DNA of 64,000 bases, from positions 94,579 to 158,578 of the forward strand of contig CAIOZY010000025.1 of the NCBI GenBank assembly GCA_903862935.1, in the 5' to 3' direction. The DNA comes from an uncultured Opitutaceae bacterium (lineage in GTDB: Bacteria; Verrucomicrobiota; Verrucomicrobiia; Opitutales; Opitutaceae). Below the pieces are notes generated by a model. The model was not told where the DNA came from. It ran no database searches and was given only the letters and a program-made list of their open reading frames with translations. Both the position numbers and the translations under genes were made by a program. Below, piece by piece: positions 12,774 to 22,602 of the stretch (its first letter is position 1; each line of letters begins with the position of its first letter).

Positions 12774-13148
12774 TCAGTCCTCGACCAATTGGTCGAAGGC
12801 GGCGAGAGCCGCAAGGCAGGCCGCGGTGACGGCGAGGCCGAGCACAAACCCGGGGTTCGCAAAGGCGGCGATCCCGTCCTCTGCGGCGGCCGAAAGCGAT
12901 AGGCTCGCCTCGCCCAGGGCGAACCCGGAGCCCCCCGACAGGACGATGCCGGCGAGTCCGGCCGCGGCTCCCAGGGCCACGGGGCCCCATCTTCCCCACT
13001 CGCCCCGGCTCCGGCGGGGCTCGGGCAGGGACGCCATCACGCGCCGGGTGAAGCCGTTGTCTTCCAGGGGCGCCGGCGCGGCTCTGCGCAGGAGGGCGTC
13101 AAACCGGTCGTCCGGGGAACTGTTGGGATTCAGGTCTGGGGATTCCAT
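12774..13148 (-). CDS. Small membrane protein, putative anti-sigma-type regulator downstream of ECF sigma factor
   Basis: [43 protein letters not shown] followed by TM segments. Overlaps the sigma gene stop codon. Confidence 0.55.
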   Translation of the reverse strand: MESPDLNPNSSPDDRFDALLRRAAPAPLEDNGFTRRVMASLPEPRRSRGEWGRWGPVALGAAAGLAGIVLSGGSGFALGEASLSLSAAAEDGIAAFANPGFVLGLAVTAACLAALAAFDQLVED

Positions 13149-13677
13149 GCGGAGAGTAGGCCGCGCAGCTTGTCCCGGCCGCGGCTGATGTGGGTCTTCA
13201 CGGTGCCCAGCGGCCAGCCGCACACGGCGGCGATCTCGGGGTGGCTCAGGTCCTGGTGGTAGAAAAGGTGCACGCCAGTCTGCTCGTCGGCGCTCAGTTG
13301 CCCCAGGGCCGCCGCCAGGTCGGCCCGCAGGTTCGCTCCGCGGGTGTGGGGTTCGCCGCCCTGCCCGTCCGGCTCGCCCCGGGGCTCTCGCCCCTCCCCG
13401 CGGACGAGCGCCCGGCGGCGGGCGTTTCGGTAGTGGTTGTGCGCGATTCCGAGCAGCCAAGAGCGGAAACTCGCTCACCGCGGTACCGGGAGATTCCCCG
13501 GTAGGCCGGGACGAAGGTGTCCTGGGCCAGGTCGTCGGCCTGCGCGGCGTCGCCCCGCAGGAGGTGGCGCAGGAAGTTGCGGACGCTGGACTGGTGGCGC
13601 AGGACAAGTTCGGAGAAGGCCGCGCGGTCATTCGACGCGACCGCGCGGGCGATCAGTTCGGTGTCGGGTTCCGTCAC
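13130..13677 (-). pseudogene. ECF RNA polymerase sigma factor with an apparent single-base frameshift
   Basis: Frame 1 reads (GTG)TEPDTELIARAVASNDRAAFSELVLRHQSSVRNFLRHLLRGDAAQADDLAQDTFVPAYRGISRYRGE. The other frame continues SFRSWLLGIAHNHYRNARRR...LSADEQTGVHLFYHQDLSHPEIAAVCGWPLGTVKTHISRGRDKLRGLL. The shift lies near 13475; adding one G in GGTGAG(G)CGAGTTTCCGC restores the frame. Confidence 0.8.
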
Positions 13678-14084
13678 GCGGGGCTGGAGGGGCCTTTGTC
13701 GTCTGAATTCCAATTGCGCACCAGCATCCCGATCAAGCCGGCAGCAAGCATGGCCACCCCGATGAACATCGGGACGTAGCCCCACAGGCGCGCCGGCCCG
13801 GGGATCGCCAGGTAAACGCCGGTGCCCACTCCGATCAGGATCATGCCGCCCTTGACGTCGCCCCAGGAGCGGTTCCCGCCGCATTTGCGCTGGCCCGGGC
13901 CGGCCAGCATCTCGGCGGTCAATCCCTCGGGAAGGGGCTGCCCCTTCTCCAGGGCGATGCGGGCGGTCTCGTGCCAGAGTTTCTGCTGGCTGACCCGCCT
14001 CCAGTTGGCGATCGCGACCACCGCGATCACGAAGACGAAGATGAGGGCGAGCTGCAGCAGGACGAACAGGTAGTGGTGTTCCAT
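13674..14084 (-). CDS. Small membrane protein (DUF6249-like)
   Basis: MEHHYLFVLLQLALIFVFVIAVVAIANWRR...DVKGGMILIGVGTGVYLAIPGPARLWGYVPMFIGVAMLAAGLIG. Its stop overlaps the GTG start of the sigma gene. Confidence 0.55.
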   Translation of the reverse strand: MEHHYLFVLLQLALIFVFVIAVVAIANWRRVSQQKLWHETARIALEKGQPLPEGLTAEMLAGPGQRKCGGNRSWGDVKGGMILIGVGTGVYLAIPGPARLWGYVPMFIGVAMLAAGLIGMLVRNWNSDDKGPSSPA

Positions 14085-14157
14085 GGGGGATGTGCGTTGT
14101 GGTTTCGAAAAGTAAGTGTCGCCAGGGCGGCCTTTGGATTCAAAATTGTGGCCTCCG

Positions 14158-15366
14158 ATGCCGGACCTACCCCAGATCGACCGCTCGCAGTGGCTCAGGC
14201 CCTGGGCCCAGCTGAAGTACTTCACCTTCCAGCCGGCGATCTTCCCGAGGCTGTTGGGAAAGGTCTCCGACGACGCCCGGCCGGGCGACCTGGTCTCCGT
14301 CTACGACAAATCCGGCAAACCGGCCGGGGCGGGGCTGTACAACCCCCGCGCGAAGATCCCGCTAAGGGTCGTCAGCCACTCGACCGCCCCCGTGGGCGAG
14401 GACTACTTCGAAGGGGCGATCCGCCGGGCCGTGGCGCTTCGCCGGGAGGTCTACCGCCTGGACGAGGTGACCGACGCCTACCGGCTGATCAACTCGGACG
14501 GGGACGGCTTGAGCGGGCTCACGATCGACCGGTACGGGGAGGTGCTCCTGTGCGAACTGTTCAGTTTCGGAATCGCCCAGAGGCTGCCGCGGTGGCTGCC
14601 ACTGTTGCACGAGCTGGCGGGAACCCGCTTCACGCGGGTCCAGGTGGACCACGACCTGGGGAGCCTCGAGGGGATCAAGCCATCGGCCTTCAACGAGGTG
14701 AACGCAGCGGCCCCCCTCTCGGTCAAGATCCGGGAGAACGGCGTGCGCTACGAGGTCGATTTCGAGCAGGGTCACAAGACGGGGTTTTTCTGCGACCAGC
14801 GGGACAACCGCCGGGAGGTCGCGCGCTTCGCCAAGGGGGCGAGGGTCCTGGATCTATGCTGCTACACGGGAGGCTTCTCGCTGTGCGCCAAGGTGCTCGG
14901 CGGCGCCGACGACGTCACCGCGGTCGATTTGGACGAGGACGCGATCGCGCAGGCCCGGCGCAACGCGAACCTCAACCAGGCCCGCATCAAGTTCGTCCAC
15001 GCCGACGCCTTCGCCTACGCCCGGCAGATGCAGCAGAACGCGGAAACGTGGGACCTGGTGGTCGTGGACCCGCCGAAATTCATCTTCACCCGGGAAGAGC
15101 GGGGGGCCTGGGAGGGGCGCCAGAAGTACGAGGACCTCAACCAGCTGGCGATCTCCCTGGTCAAGCCCGGCGGGATTCTCGTCACGGGCTCCTGCTCGGG
15201 GCTTCTGTCCCTGGAGGAGTTCGAGGAGCGCGTCATCAAGGGCGCGCACCGGCTCGGCCGCCGCCTGCAGTTTTTGAACCGGACCGGGGCGGGCCCCGAC
15301 CATCCGGTCTACTCAAACTGCCTGGAGAGCCGCTACCTGAAGGTCCTGTGGGCCCGGGTCGCCTAG
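14158..15366 (+). CDS. Class I SAM-dependent rRNA methyltransferase (RlmI/YccW-like)
   Basis: VDFEQGHKTGFFCDQRDNRREVARFAKGARVLDLCCYTGGFSLCA, VVVDPPKFI, GSCSGLL. Confidence 0.9.
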   Translation: MPDLPQIDRSQWLRPWAQLKYFTFQPAIFPRLLGKVSDDARPGDLVSVYDKSGKPAGAGLYNPRAKIPLRVVSHSTAPVGEDYFEGAIRRAVALRREVYRLDEVTDAYRLINSDGDGLSGLTIDRYGEVLLCELFSFGIAQRLPRWLPLLHELAGTRFTRVQVDHDLGSLEGIKPSAFNEVNAAAPLSVKIRENGVRYEVDFEQGHKTGFFCDQRDNRREVARFAKGARVLDLCCYTGGFSLCAKVLGGADDVTAVDLDEDAIAQARRNANLNQARIKFVHADAFAYARQMQQNAETWDLVVVDPPKFIFTREERGAWEGRQKYEDLNQLAISLVKPGGILVTGSCSGLLSLEEFEERVIKGAHRLGRRLQFLNRTGAGPDHPVYSNCLESRYLKVLWARVA

Positions 15367-15367
15367 G

Positions 15368-15925
15368 TCAGGCGCGCCCGAGGTAGGATCCGTCGGCCGT
15401 GCTGACGCGGACGACGTCGCCCTCCTTGATGAAGAGCGGCACCTGGACCATGACGCCGGTCTCGAGCTTCGCCGGCTTCTGCACGTTGCTCGCCGTGTCG
15501 CCCTTGATCCCGTCGGCGGACTCGACGACCTTCAGGGAGACCGCCGAGGGCAGCTCCACAGTGAGGGCCTTGTCGTCGACAAAGAGCACATCGACCTTGC
15601 CGCCGGGGGTGAGGTAGTTCTTCACGTCGCCGAGGGTCTCCGCGCTGAGCTCGATCTGGTCGAAGGTCGACGGGTCAATGAAGGCGAAGCTGTCCCGGTC
15701 CGCGTAGCTGAACTCCAGCGTCCGGCGGTCGGTTGGCAGCACCTCCATCGTGTCGGTCGAGGCGAAGCGCTGGTCGAGCGACTTTCCGTAGCGCAGGTTG
15801 CGCATCTTGACCTGGACGAACGCCCGCAGGTTTCCGGGCGTGCGGTGCTGGGTCTCCATCACCAGATGGGGTTCACCGTTAAACTTGATAACTTGTCCTT
15901 TGCGGATGTCGTTGGCTGCGGGCAT
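15368..15925 (-). CDS. efp: Translation elongation factor P
   Basis: MPAANDIRKGQVIKFNGEPHLVMETQHRTPGNLRAFVQVKMRNLRYG...FKV/SYLGRA architecture of EF-P. Confidence 0.95.
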   Translation of the reverse strand: MPAANDIRKGQVIKFNGEPHLVMETQHRTPGNLRAFVQVKMRNLRYGKSLDQRFASTDTMEVLPTDRRTLEFSYADRDSFAFIDPSTFDQIELSAETLGDVKNYLTPGGKVDVLFVDDKALTVELPSAVSLKVVESADGIKGDTASNVQKPAKLETGVMVQVPLFIKEGDVVRVSTADGSYLGRA

Positions 15926-16068
15926 GAGTCAGGGGGTCGGAGTGGCGGATTTGTCGTGTGTAAAGGATACCGAGTAAGGGACAGGAAAGTCCCCTGTCAA
16001 GCCACGGGGTTTCGACCGGGCTCGGCGCCCGGCCGGATTGCAGCGCAGTGGGCCCGGTTCCGCCCGTC

Positions 16069-17415
16069 CTAGGCAACCCGCTCGACGATCAGCGGCGGGG
16101 GGGTCGGGCGCTTCGGCGCCAGGCGGTAGGCGTTCTTGAAGTACTCCAGGGCCTGCTCGAGCTTGGACTCGTCGTTGTAGTGAATCATCATCAGGGGTTC
16201 GCCCTGCTTCACCTGGGTGCCGACCTTCTTCACCTCGGAGACGCCGACCGCGTGGTCGACCTTGTCGTGGGGGGCCTCCCGTCCGGCTCCGAGCAGGTGC
16301 ACGCCGCGCGCGATCATGGCCGCGTTGATCGTGTGGACGTAGCCGCGCTTCGGCGCGGGCAACTTCCGGATGTGCTTGGCATGCGGAAACTTCTCGGGGT
16401 GCTCGATGAAGGATGCATCGCCCCCCTGGGCCTTCACCAGCTCGATGAACTTGGCCAGGGCCGAGCCGTCGTTGAGATGCCTCTGGACGGTCTGTTTGGC
16501 CGACAGGGTCGACCCGGCCACTCCGGCCAGGCGCACGATCTCCATGCCAAGCTTGAGGACCAGCTCTTTCATGTCGGCCGGACCCTCGCCCTTTAACAGC
16601 TGGATCGCCTCCTTGACCTCAAGGGCGGTTCCGACCGTATCGCCGAGCGGCTGGTTCATGTCGGTCACCAGCGCCACGCAGCGGCGCTTCATCGACCGGC
16701 CGACCCGGGTCATGGACCGGGCGAGCTGCTTGGCCTGCTCGAGATCGCGGATGAACGAACCGTTGCCCCACTTGACGTCGATCACCAGGCCCTCGGCGCC
16801 GGCGGCGAGCTTGCGGGACAGGACGCTGCCCGTAATGAGCGGCAGGCTCGGGATCGTGCCCGTCTCCTTGCGCATCTCGTAGAGCTTCGCGTCGGCCGGG
16901 GCCAGGTCCGGGTTCTGGGCGATGATGGCCCCCCCGATCTTGCCCAGCTGGGCGGCGAACTGCTCGTTGGTGTGGTGCCCCTTGAAGCCGGGGATCGCGG
17001 CGAGCTTCTCGAGGGTGTTGATCACATAGTCGTGCTCAACCCCGCACATCATTGGGACGACGACCCCGGAGGCCATCGCGAAGGGCACCAGGACCAGCGC
17101 CGTCTTGTCACCCACGCCCCCGGTCGAGTACTTGTCGATCTTGGGCTTGGCGATGTGGGACAGGTCGATCACCTCGCCGGAGAGCATCATCTCCTCGGTC
17201 AGGTCGGCCGTCTCCTGCGCAGACATACCGGAAAAGTAGATCGCCATGGCCAGGGCGGCCAGCTGGTGCTCGGGCATCTCCCCGTCCAGAGTGCTGTCGA
17301 TGATGTACCGGATCTCCTCCTGGGAAAATTCCCCGCCATCCCGTTTCTTTTCGATTAAGAAGTTGAATGAGGGCTTTATGAAACGTCGCGCAGGGATCGT
17401 GCGTTTGCTGGTCAT
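16069..17415 (-). CDS. Pyrimidine/thymidine phosphorylase
   Basis: FLIEKKRDGGEFSQEEIRYIIDSTLDGEMPEHQLAALAMAIYFSGM, KIDKYSTGGVGDKTALVLVPFAMASGVVVPMM, VIDVKWGNGSFI. Confidence 0.93.
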   Translation of the reverse strand: MTSKRTIPARRFIKPSFNFLIEKKRDGGEFSQEEIRYIIDSTLDGEMPEHQLAALAMAIYFSGMSAQETADLTEEMMLSGEVIDLSHIAKPKIDKYSTGGVGDKTALVLVPFAMASGVVVPMMCGVEHDYVINTLEKLAAIPGFKGHHTNEQFAAQLGKIGGAIIAQNPDLAPADAKLYEMRKETGTIPSLPLITGSVLSRKLAAGAEGLVIDVKWGNGSFIRDLEQAKQLARSMTRVGRSMKRRCVALVTDMNQPLGDTVGTALEVKEAIQLLKGEGPADMKELVLKLGMEIVRLAGVAGSTLSAKQTVQRHLNDGSALAKFIELVKAQGGDASFIEHPEKFPHAKHIRKLPAPKRGYVHTINAAMIARGVHLLGAGREAPHDKVDHAVGVSEVKKVGTQVKQGEPLMMIHYNDESKLEQALEYFKNAYRLAPKRPTPPPLIVERVA

Positions 17416-17593
17416 GTTGTAAGGAGGGAAAGGAAGGCCGGCCCGGGCCGGTAAAGTATACGAGTCAAACATGATCCGTTACAAAGTCGAGCCAAAACTG
17501 AGGCCTCCGCCGGCCGCCGGGAACTCCCAACTATCGCTCCGGACGCTAATTCCGCGCTTGCGGACCACCCTCATCCGGGCTGAAAAATGCCCC

Positions 17594-19351
17594 ATGCGAC
17601 CGTCCTTCAACCTGGCTTTGGACCTTGAAACCGCCCTTCGGGAGGCGGCGGCCCGGGCCGGCCTGGACCCAGCGGGGTTCGAACCGGAGGTGAAGACCGC
17701 CGACGCGGCCCATGGAGACTTCCAGGCAAACGGGATCCTGGCCTACGCCAAACGGGCCAGGACCAACCCCAGGGCCCTGGCCGAAAAGGTGGTCGCCGCC
17801 CTGCCTGAGGCGACCCGGCAGTCCTGCTCGGTAACCGTGGCCGGCCCCGGGTTCATCAACTTTTTCCTCAACCCCGGGGCCCTGATGGCGTGGCTGACGG
17901 CCTACGCCTCGCGCGAGGCGCTTGAGGCCGGGGCCTCGACCTCCCGAGCGGGCCAGACCTGCGTCGTTGACTACAGCTCCCCCAACACGGCCAAGCAGAT
18001 GCACGTCGGGCACCTGCGCAGCACGGTGATCGGAGAATCGATCGCCCGCCTGCTCGCCTTCAGCGGGGCGGCCGTCATCCGCGACAACCACCTGGGCGAC
18101 TGGGGCACCCAGTTCGGAAAGCTCATCTACGCCTACAAGCGCTGGGCCGACCCCGCGGCGCTCAGGTCCGGGCCGATCGAGGAGTTGGAGCGCCTGTACA
18201 AGCTGGGCGACGCCGCGACCCCGGACGGCTCGCTCGAGCTGGAGGAGGCCCGCGGGGAGCTCGTGAAGCTCCAGAAGGGGCACCCGGGCAACACCGCGTT
18301 GTGGAAGGAGTTCACCGAAACCAGCTGGAGCGCCTTTCAGGGGATCTACGACCAGCTCGGGATCCGCTTCGACCACCATCTGGGCGAGAGCTTCTACAGC
18401 GACAAGGTGGCCGCCGTCTGCCGCGAGCTCACGGAGGCCGGGATCGCCCAGGAGAGCGAGGGCGCCCTGGTGATCTTCCACCCCGAGCACCCGCGCTTCA
18501 AGGAGCAGCCCTTCATCATCCGCAAGTCCGACGGGGCCGCCAACTACGCGACGACCGACTTGGCGACGATCCTGTACCGGGCGGAGCACTGGCGGGCGAG
18601 CGCCATCTACTACGTGGTCGACAAGCGCCAGGGCGACCACTTCGAGCAGTTGTTCCTCTCGGCCCGGAAGTGGTTCGAGAAGACCGGCCGGACTCTGCCG
18701 GCCCTCGCCCACGTCGACTTCGGGACCGTCCTCGGCGAGAACGGCAGGCCGCTGAAGACCCGAAGCGGCGAGAACGTCAAGTTAAAGGACCTGCTGAACG
18801 AGGCCGTGGAGCGGGCCTACGCCCTGGTGAGCCAGAAGAACCCCGAGCTTCCGGAGGCCGACCGGCGCGAGATCGCCTCCGTGGTGGGGATCGGCTCCGT
18901 GCAGTATGCCGACCTGTCCCAGAACCGCTCAAGCGACTACGTGTTCGCCTGGGACAAGATGATTTCGCTGGAGGGCAACACGGCCGCCTACCTCCTCTAT
19001 GCCGTCGCCCGCATCCATTCGATCTTCCGCCGGATGGGCGAGGCCCCGGCCCCTGCCGGCGCGGCGGCCGGGCCGACGCCCGTGGAGACGGCTGCCGAGA
19101 TCTCTCTCGCCCGCAAGCTCGTCAAGTTCCCCGACACGATCCGGCTGTCGACCGACAGCCTGCGCCCCCACTACCTGTGCCTGTACCTGTATGAACTGGC
19201 CGGGGAGTTCAGCGGGTTCTATACGGCCGACAAGGTCCTGGTGGACGACCCCGCGGTCAGGGCCCGGCGGCTGGCGCTTTGCGAGAGGACGGCGCTGGTG
19301 CTGGAGACCGGCCTGGAACTGCTGGGGCTGAGGACCGTGAAGCGGATGTAG
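17594..19351 (+). CDS. argS: Arginyl-tRNA synthetase
   Basis: VDYSSPNTAKQMHVGHLRSTVIGESIARLLAFSGAAVIRDNHLGDWGTQFGKLI; YLLYAVARIHSIFRR; C-terminal VLETGLELLGLRTVKRM. Confidence 0.97.
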   Translation: MRPSFNLALDLETALREAAARAGLDPAGFEPEVKTADAAHGDFQANGILAYAKRARTNPRALAEKVVAALPEATRQSCSVTVAGPGFINFFLNPGALMAWLTAYASREALEAGASTSRAGQTCVVDYSSPNTAKQMHVGHLRSTVIGESIARLLAFSGAAVIRDNHLGDWGTQFGKLIYAYKRWADPAALRSGPIEELERLYKLGDAATPDGSLELEEARGELVKLQKGHPGNTALWKEFTETSWSAFQGIYDQLGIRFDHHLGESFYSDKVAAVCRELTEAGIAQESEGALVIFHPEHPRFKEQPFIIRKSDGAANYATTDLATILYRAEHWRASAIYYVVDKRQGDHFEQLFLSARKWFEKTGRTLPALAHVDFGTVLGENGRPLKTRSGENVKLKDLLNEAVERAYALVSQKNPELPEADRREIASVVGIGSVQYADLSQNRSSDYVFAWDKMISLEGNTAAYLLYAVARIHSIFRRMGEAPAPAGAAAGPTPVETAAEISLARKLVKFPDTIRLSTDSLRPHYLCLYLYELAGEFSGFYTADKVLVDDPAVRARRLALCERTALVLETGLELLGLRTVKRM

Positions 19352-19422
19352 GGCTCCGGCTGAGCCCCCCACTTAGCCCTTGCCACCCGGCAGCGGCGAC
19401 CTAGCCTCGGCGTTTTCTCCCT

Positions 19423-20967
19423 ATGATTTCCTGGATCCAGCGATCGTTCCAGCACCACTTCCGAGTCGTCTTCGCGATCCTGCTCGCGGTGACCATTGTC
19501 TCGTTCATCATCACGATCGGGGCCACGCCCGGCATCGGCCGCGGCGACCGCCGCGTGGTCAGCCGGGACTTCTTCGGCCTTAATCTCGCCTCCCGCGATG
19601 ACATGATGCGGATGACCACCGACGCCGGGATCAGCCTCGAGCTGCAGCTCGGCTCCCAGTCGGGCCTGGACGACCAGCAGATGAAGAACTACGCCATGCA
19701 GCGCATCGCCGCCCTGCACCTGGCCGACCAGTGGCACGTGCCGCAGTCGACGAGCCCCGAGATGACCGACTTCATCAAGGGCTTGAGGGTCTTCGCCGAC
19801 AAGGACGGGGCCTTCGACAAGGCCCGCTACGACAGCTTCCGCGCGAGCCTGCGCAACTCCCCCGGATCGACCGAGGCGGACATCTCGCGGGTGATCGGCG
19901 AGGACATCCGCATGCAGAAGGTGGAGCTGCTGCTCGACGGGCCCGGCTACGTGCTGCCCGACGACGTGAAGAGCCAGCTGGCGATCGCCGACACCTCGTG
20001 GACCCTGTCGGTCGCGACCGTCGATTATGCGAGCTTCCAGCCGGACCTTAAGCCGACCGACGCCGATCTGGCCAAATTCTACCAGGAAAACGACTTCCGC
20101 TACCAGATTCCGGCCCGGATCGCAGCGGGCTACCTCGACTTTGCGGCGGCCGACTACGTGTCCCAAGTCAAGGGCACGGGCGATGCCAAGGCGAAGCTTG
20201 AGCAGGCCAAGCGCCTGGCGGCCAAGGCGGCTTCCGACATGGCCTACGCCCTTTACCAGTCGAAGCTCCCCTACGGGGCCCCGCTCGACGCCTATCTGCT
20301 GGCCCACAAGCTTTCCCTCAAGCCCCTCGCCCCTTTCGCCGCGGAAGCCGGCCCAGCCGAACTCGGAGGGACCCCGGAGGTTGCCGAGACCGCCGCCGCG
20401 CTCGACAAGCAGCACTACTTCTCCGAGGCCGTTGCGACCCCGGACGGCGCCGCGATCCTCATCTGGAAGGACTCCCTGCCGGCCCGCAAGCCGCTGCTCG
20501 CCGAGGTGAAGGACAAGGTCAAGGCCGACTATTCCGACGTCGAGCGCCGCCGCCGGTTTGACGATCTCGGCCGGACCCTGCGCGCCACTCTGCAGGCCCG
20601 GCTCAAGTCCGGCGAGACCTTCGACAAGGCCGCGGCGACGGCCGCGCGCTCCCAGTCGGTAAAGATCGAGTCGAAGAGCTTCCCGGCCTTCACCCTGCGC
20701 ACCCCCCCAAAGGACCTTCCCCAGCCCGCCCTTGGAAAGCTCGACGCCCTGGACAAGGGGACGGTCTCCGAGATGGCCCTGGACGCCGACAAGGGGTATC
20801 TGGTCTACGCCGCTGACAAGAAGCTGCCCGACCTATCTCCGACGGGAGCCGAGTTCGCCCAGATGAGGGCCTCCATTGCCGCGTTCATGGCCCAGCGGGG
20901 AGCCTCCTCCTATCTGGGAGAGCTTGTAGCCCAAGAACTAAAGCGCACAGAGCCGCCCGTTAAGTGA
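19423..20967 (+). CDS. SurA/PpiD-N-terminal-like membrane-anchored protein
   Basis: Single N-terminal TM (FRVVFAILLAVTIVSFIITIGA) followed by a SurA_N/PpiD-like helical region (IAALHLADQWHVPQSTSPEMTDFIKG...SRVIGEDIRMQKVELLLDG). No clear parvulin domain was recognised. Confidence 0.6.
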   Translation: MISWIQRSFQHHFRVVFAILLAVTIVSFIITIGATPGIGRGDRRVVSRDFFGLNLASRDDMMRMTTDAGISLELQLGSQSGLDDQQMKNYAMQRIAALHLADQWHVPQSTSPEMTDFIKGLRVFADKDGAFDKARYDSFRASLRNSPGSTEADISRVIGEDIRMQKVELLLDGPGYVLPDDVKSQLAIADTSWTLSVATVDYASFQPDLKPTDADLAKFYQENDFRYQIPARIAAGYLDFAAADYVSQVKGTGDAKAKLEQAKRLAAKAASDMAYALYQSKLPYGAPLDAYLLAHKLSLKPLAPFAAEAGPAELGGTPEVAETAAALDKQHYFSEAVATPDGAAILIWKDSLPARKPLLAEVKDKVKADYSDVERRRRFDDLGRTLRATLQARLKSGETFDKAAATAARSQSVKIESKSFPAFTLRTPPKDLPQPALGKLDALDKGTVSEMALDADKGYLVYAADKKLPDLSPTGAEFAQMRASIAAFMAQRGASSYLGELVAQELKRTEPPVK

Positions 20968-21099
20968 TTCCCGGGGCGGCCACCCCGCCCCAGGCGCAAC
21001 TTTCCCGGCGCCGACCCGTCTCATCCCGTTAGAAAGGTGTAACTAACCGCCGACTTCCGTGTTTTAATCGGTGGCCGACCACACCCAAACGTCCCCATC

Positions 21100-22602
21100 A
21101 TGTCCCGAATCACCGCTGTCACCCTCTCCATCGCTCTGAGTTTCGCCGCGGTTGCGGCAACCCGCGCGGAGGAGGCCCCGCCCGCGGCCCCGGAGGGCCC
21201 CGCCCTGACCCTTGAGCAGTGCGTCGCCCAGGCTCTGGCCAAGAACTTTGCAGTAAAGATCCAGACCTACTCCCTGGATTCGGCCAAGGCGGCGGTGATC
21301 ATCGCCCAGTCGACCTACGATCCCGTCCTCGGGGTGTCCTGGCAAAAGGAGGTCAACCTGAACCCGGCCGTGACGAGCGTTGTCACCGCGGGCGCAGGAG
21401 GGAGGCCCCTGTCCACGGACAACCAGGGCGCGACGGCCTCCGTCACGCAGAGCGTGATCACGGGAGGCACCGTAACGGCGACCTACGCGCTGGGGCGCGA
21501 CCTGACGAACGCGTCCTCGCCGCTCAACCCCGCTTATCTGGGAAATTCGTCGATCACTGTGTCCCAGCCCCTGCTCCAGGGCGCCGGCACCGACTACAAC
21601 CGAGCGGTGATCGATCGGGCCCGCCTCGGGCAGAAGATTGCCGGGCTCAACTTCAAGAGCTCGGTCCTGACGACAATCCTCAACGTTGAGACGGCCTACT
21701 TCAACGTACTGTACACGCGCCAGCAGTACCGGGTCGCCGAGGACACCCTCAAGCTCGCCCAGGAGCTGCTCGACGAGAACACGATCAAGCGCAAGACCGG
21801 GGTCCTGACCGACCTGGACGTCGTGCAAGCGCAGGCCGGCGTCGCCACCGCCAAAAGCCAGCTGATCGGTTTCAAGCAGGCCATGGACAATGCCGCGGAT
21901 GTGCTGCTGCAGGCCCTGGGAGAGCGGGAATTCAAGCTCCCGGTCGGCGCCGTCGCGTTCCCGCCGCTGCCCGACACAAGCGTCGCCTTTGATCTCTCGT
22001 ACAAACTGGCCCGCGACAATGGACCGACCCTGGCGACCATCGAGACGACGATCGAGCAGTACAAGCTCGACGCCTTGAGGGCCAAGCGCAACAACCTGCC
22101 GCAGCTGAACGCGACCGGAAGCATGGGCTACGGCAGCGCGGAGAACAGCTTCAACAACGCAAACTCGGGCCTGTGGCCGGGAACCGGCCACAGCTGGTCG
22201 GCCGGACTGACGTTCAGCGTGCCGTGGGGAATGCGCAGCAACAAGGCGCTCTACAGGCAGGCCATGGACAATGTGAACAGCGAGCAGGTCGCCCTCGACC
22301 AAGCCGACCAGGCGCTTGTCGTCAGCGTCCGCAACGCGGTCCGCTCGGTCCAGTCGAGTGTCGAGTCCGTTGCCGCAGCCAGCTCGGCCGCCGTTCTCAG
22401 CCAAAAGCAGTACGACCTGCAGAAGGCCAAGTTCGAGGCCGGGCTAGCGACCAGCTACGACGTCCTCCAGGCGCAGAACCAGCTCGAGTCCGCCCGCGTC
22501 GCCGAACTCCAGGCCCAAGTGGGCCTGCGGGTCTCGCTCGCCAGCCTGCGCTTCCTCGAGGGATCCTCCCTCGACTCGTACCGCGTCAACCTGCAAGGCT
22601 GA
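21100..22602 (+). CDS. TolC-family outer membrane efflux protein
   Basis: Signal peptide, LTLEQCVAQALAKNFAVKIQTYSLDSAKAAV, two internal OEP repeats with GLATSYDVLQAQNQLESARVAELQAQV. Confidence 0.92.
   Translation: MSRITAVTLSIALSFAAVAATRAEEAPPAAPEGPALTLEQCVAQALAKNFAVKIQTYSLDSAKAAVIIAQSTYDPVLGVSWQKEVNLNPAVTSVVTAGAGGRPLSTDNQGATASVTQSVITGGTVTATYALGRDLTNASSPLNPAYLGNSSITVSQPLLQGAGTDYNRAVIDRARLGQKIAGLNFKSSVLTTILNVETAYFNVLYTRQQYRVAEDTLKLAQELLDENTIKRKTGVLTDLDVVQAQAGVATAKSQLIGFKQAMDNAADVLLQALGEREFKLPVGAVAFPPLPDTSVAFDLSYKLARDNGPTLATIETTIEQYKLDALRAKRNNLPQLNATGSMGYGSAENSFNNANSGLWPGTGHSWSAGLTFSVPWGMRSNKALYRQAMDNVNSEQVALDQADQALVVSVRNAVRSVQSSVESVAAASSAAVLSQKQYDLQKAKFEAGLATSYDVLQAQNQLESARVAELQAQVGLRVSLASLRFLEGSSLDSYRVNLQG

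Noticed and set aside
17546-18712. 388-aa ORF on - strand opposite argS
   Set aside because: Antisense shadow of an unambiguous arginyl-tRNA synthetase.
21064-22404. 446-aa ORF on - strand opposite the TolC-like gene
   Set aside because: Antisense shadow ORF with no family features.
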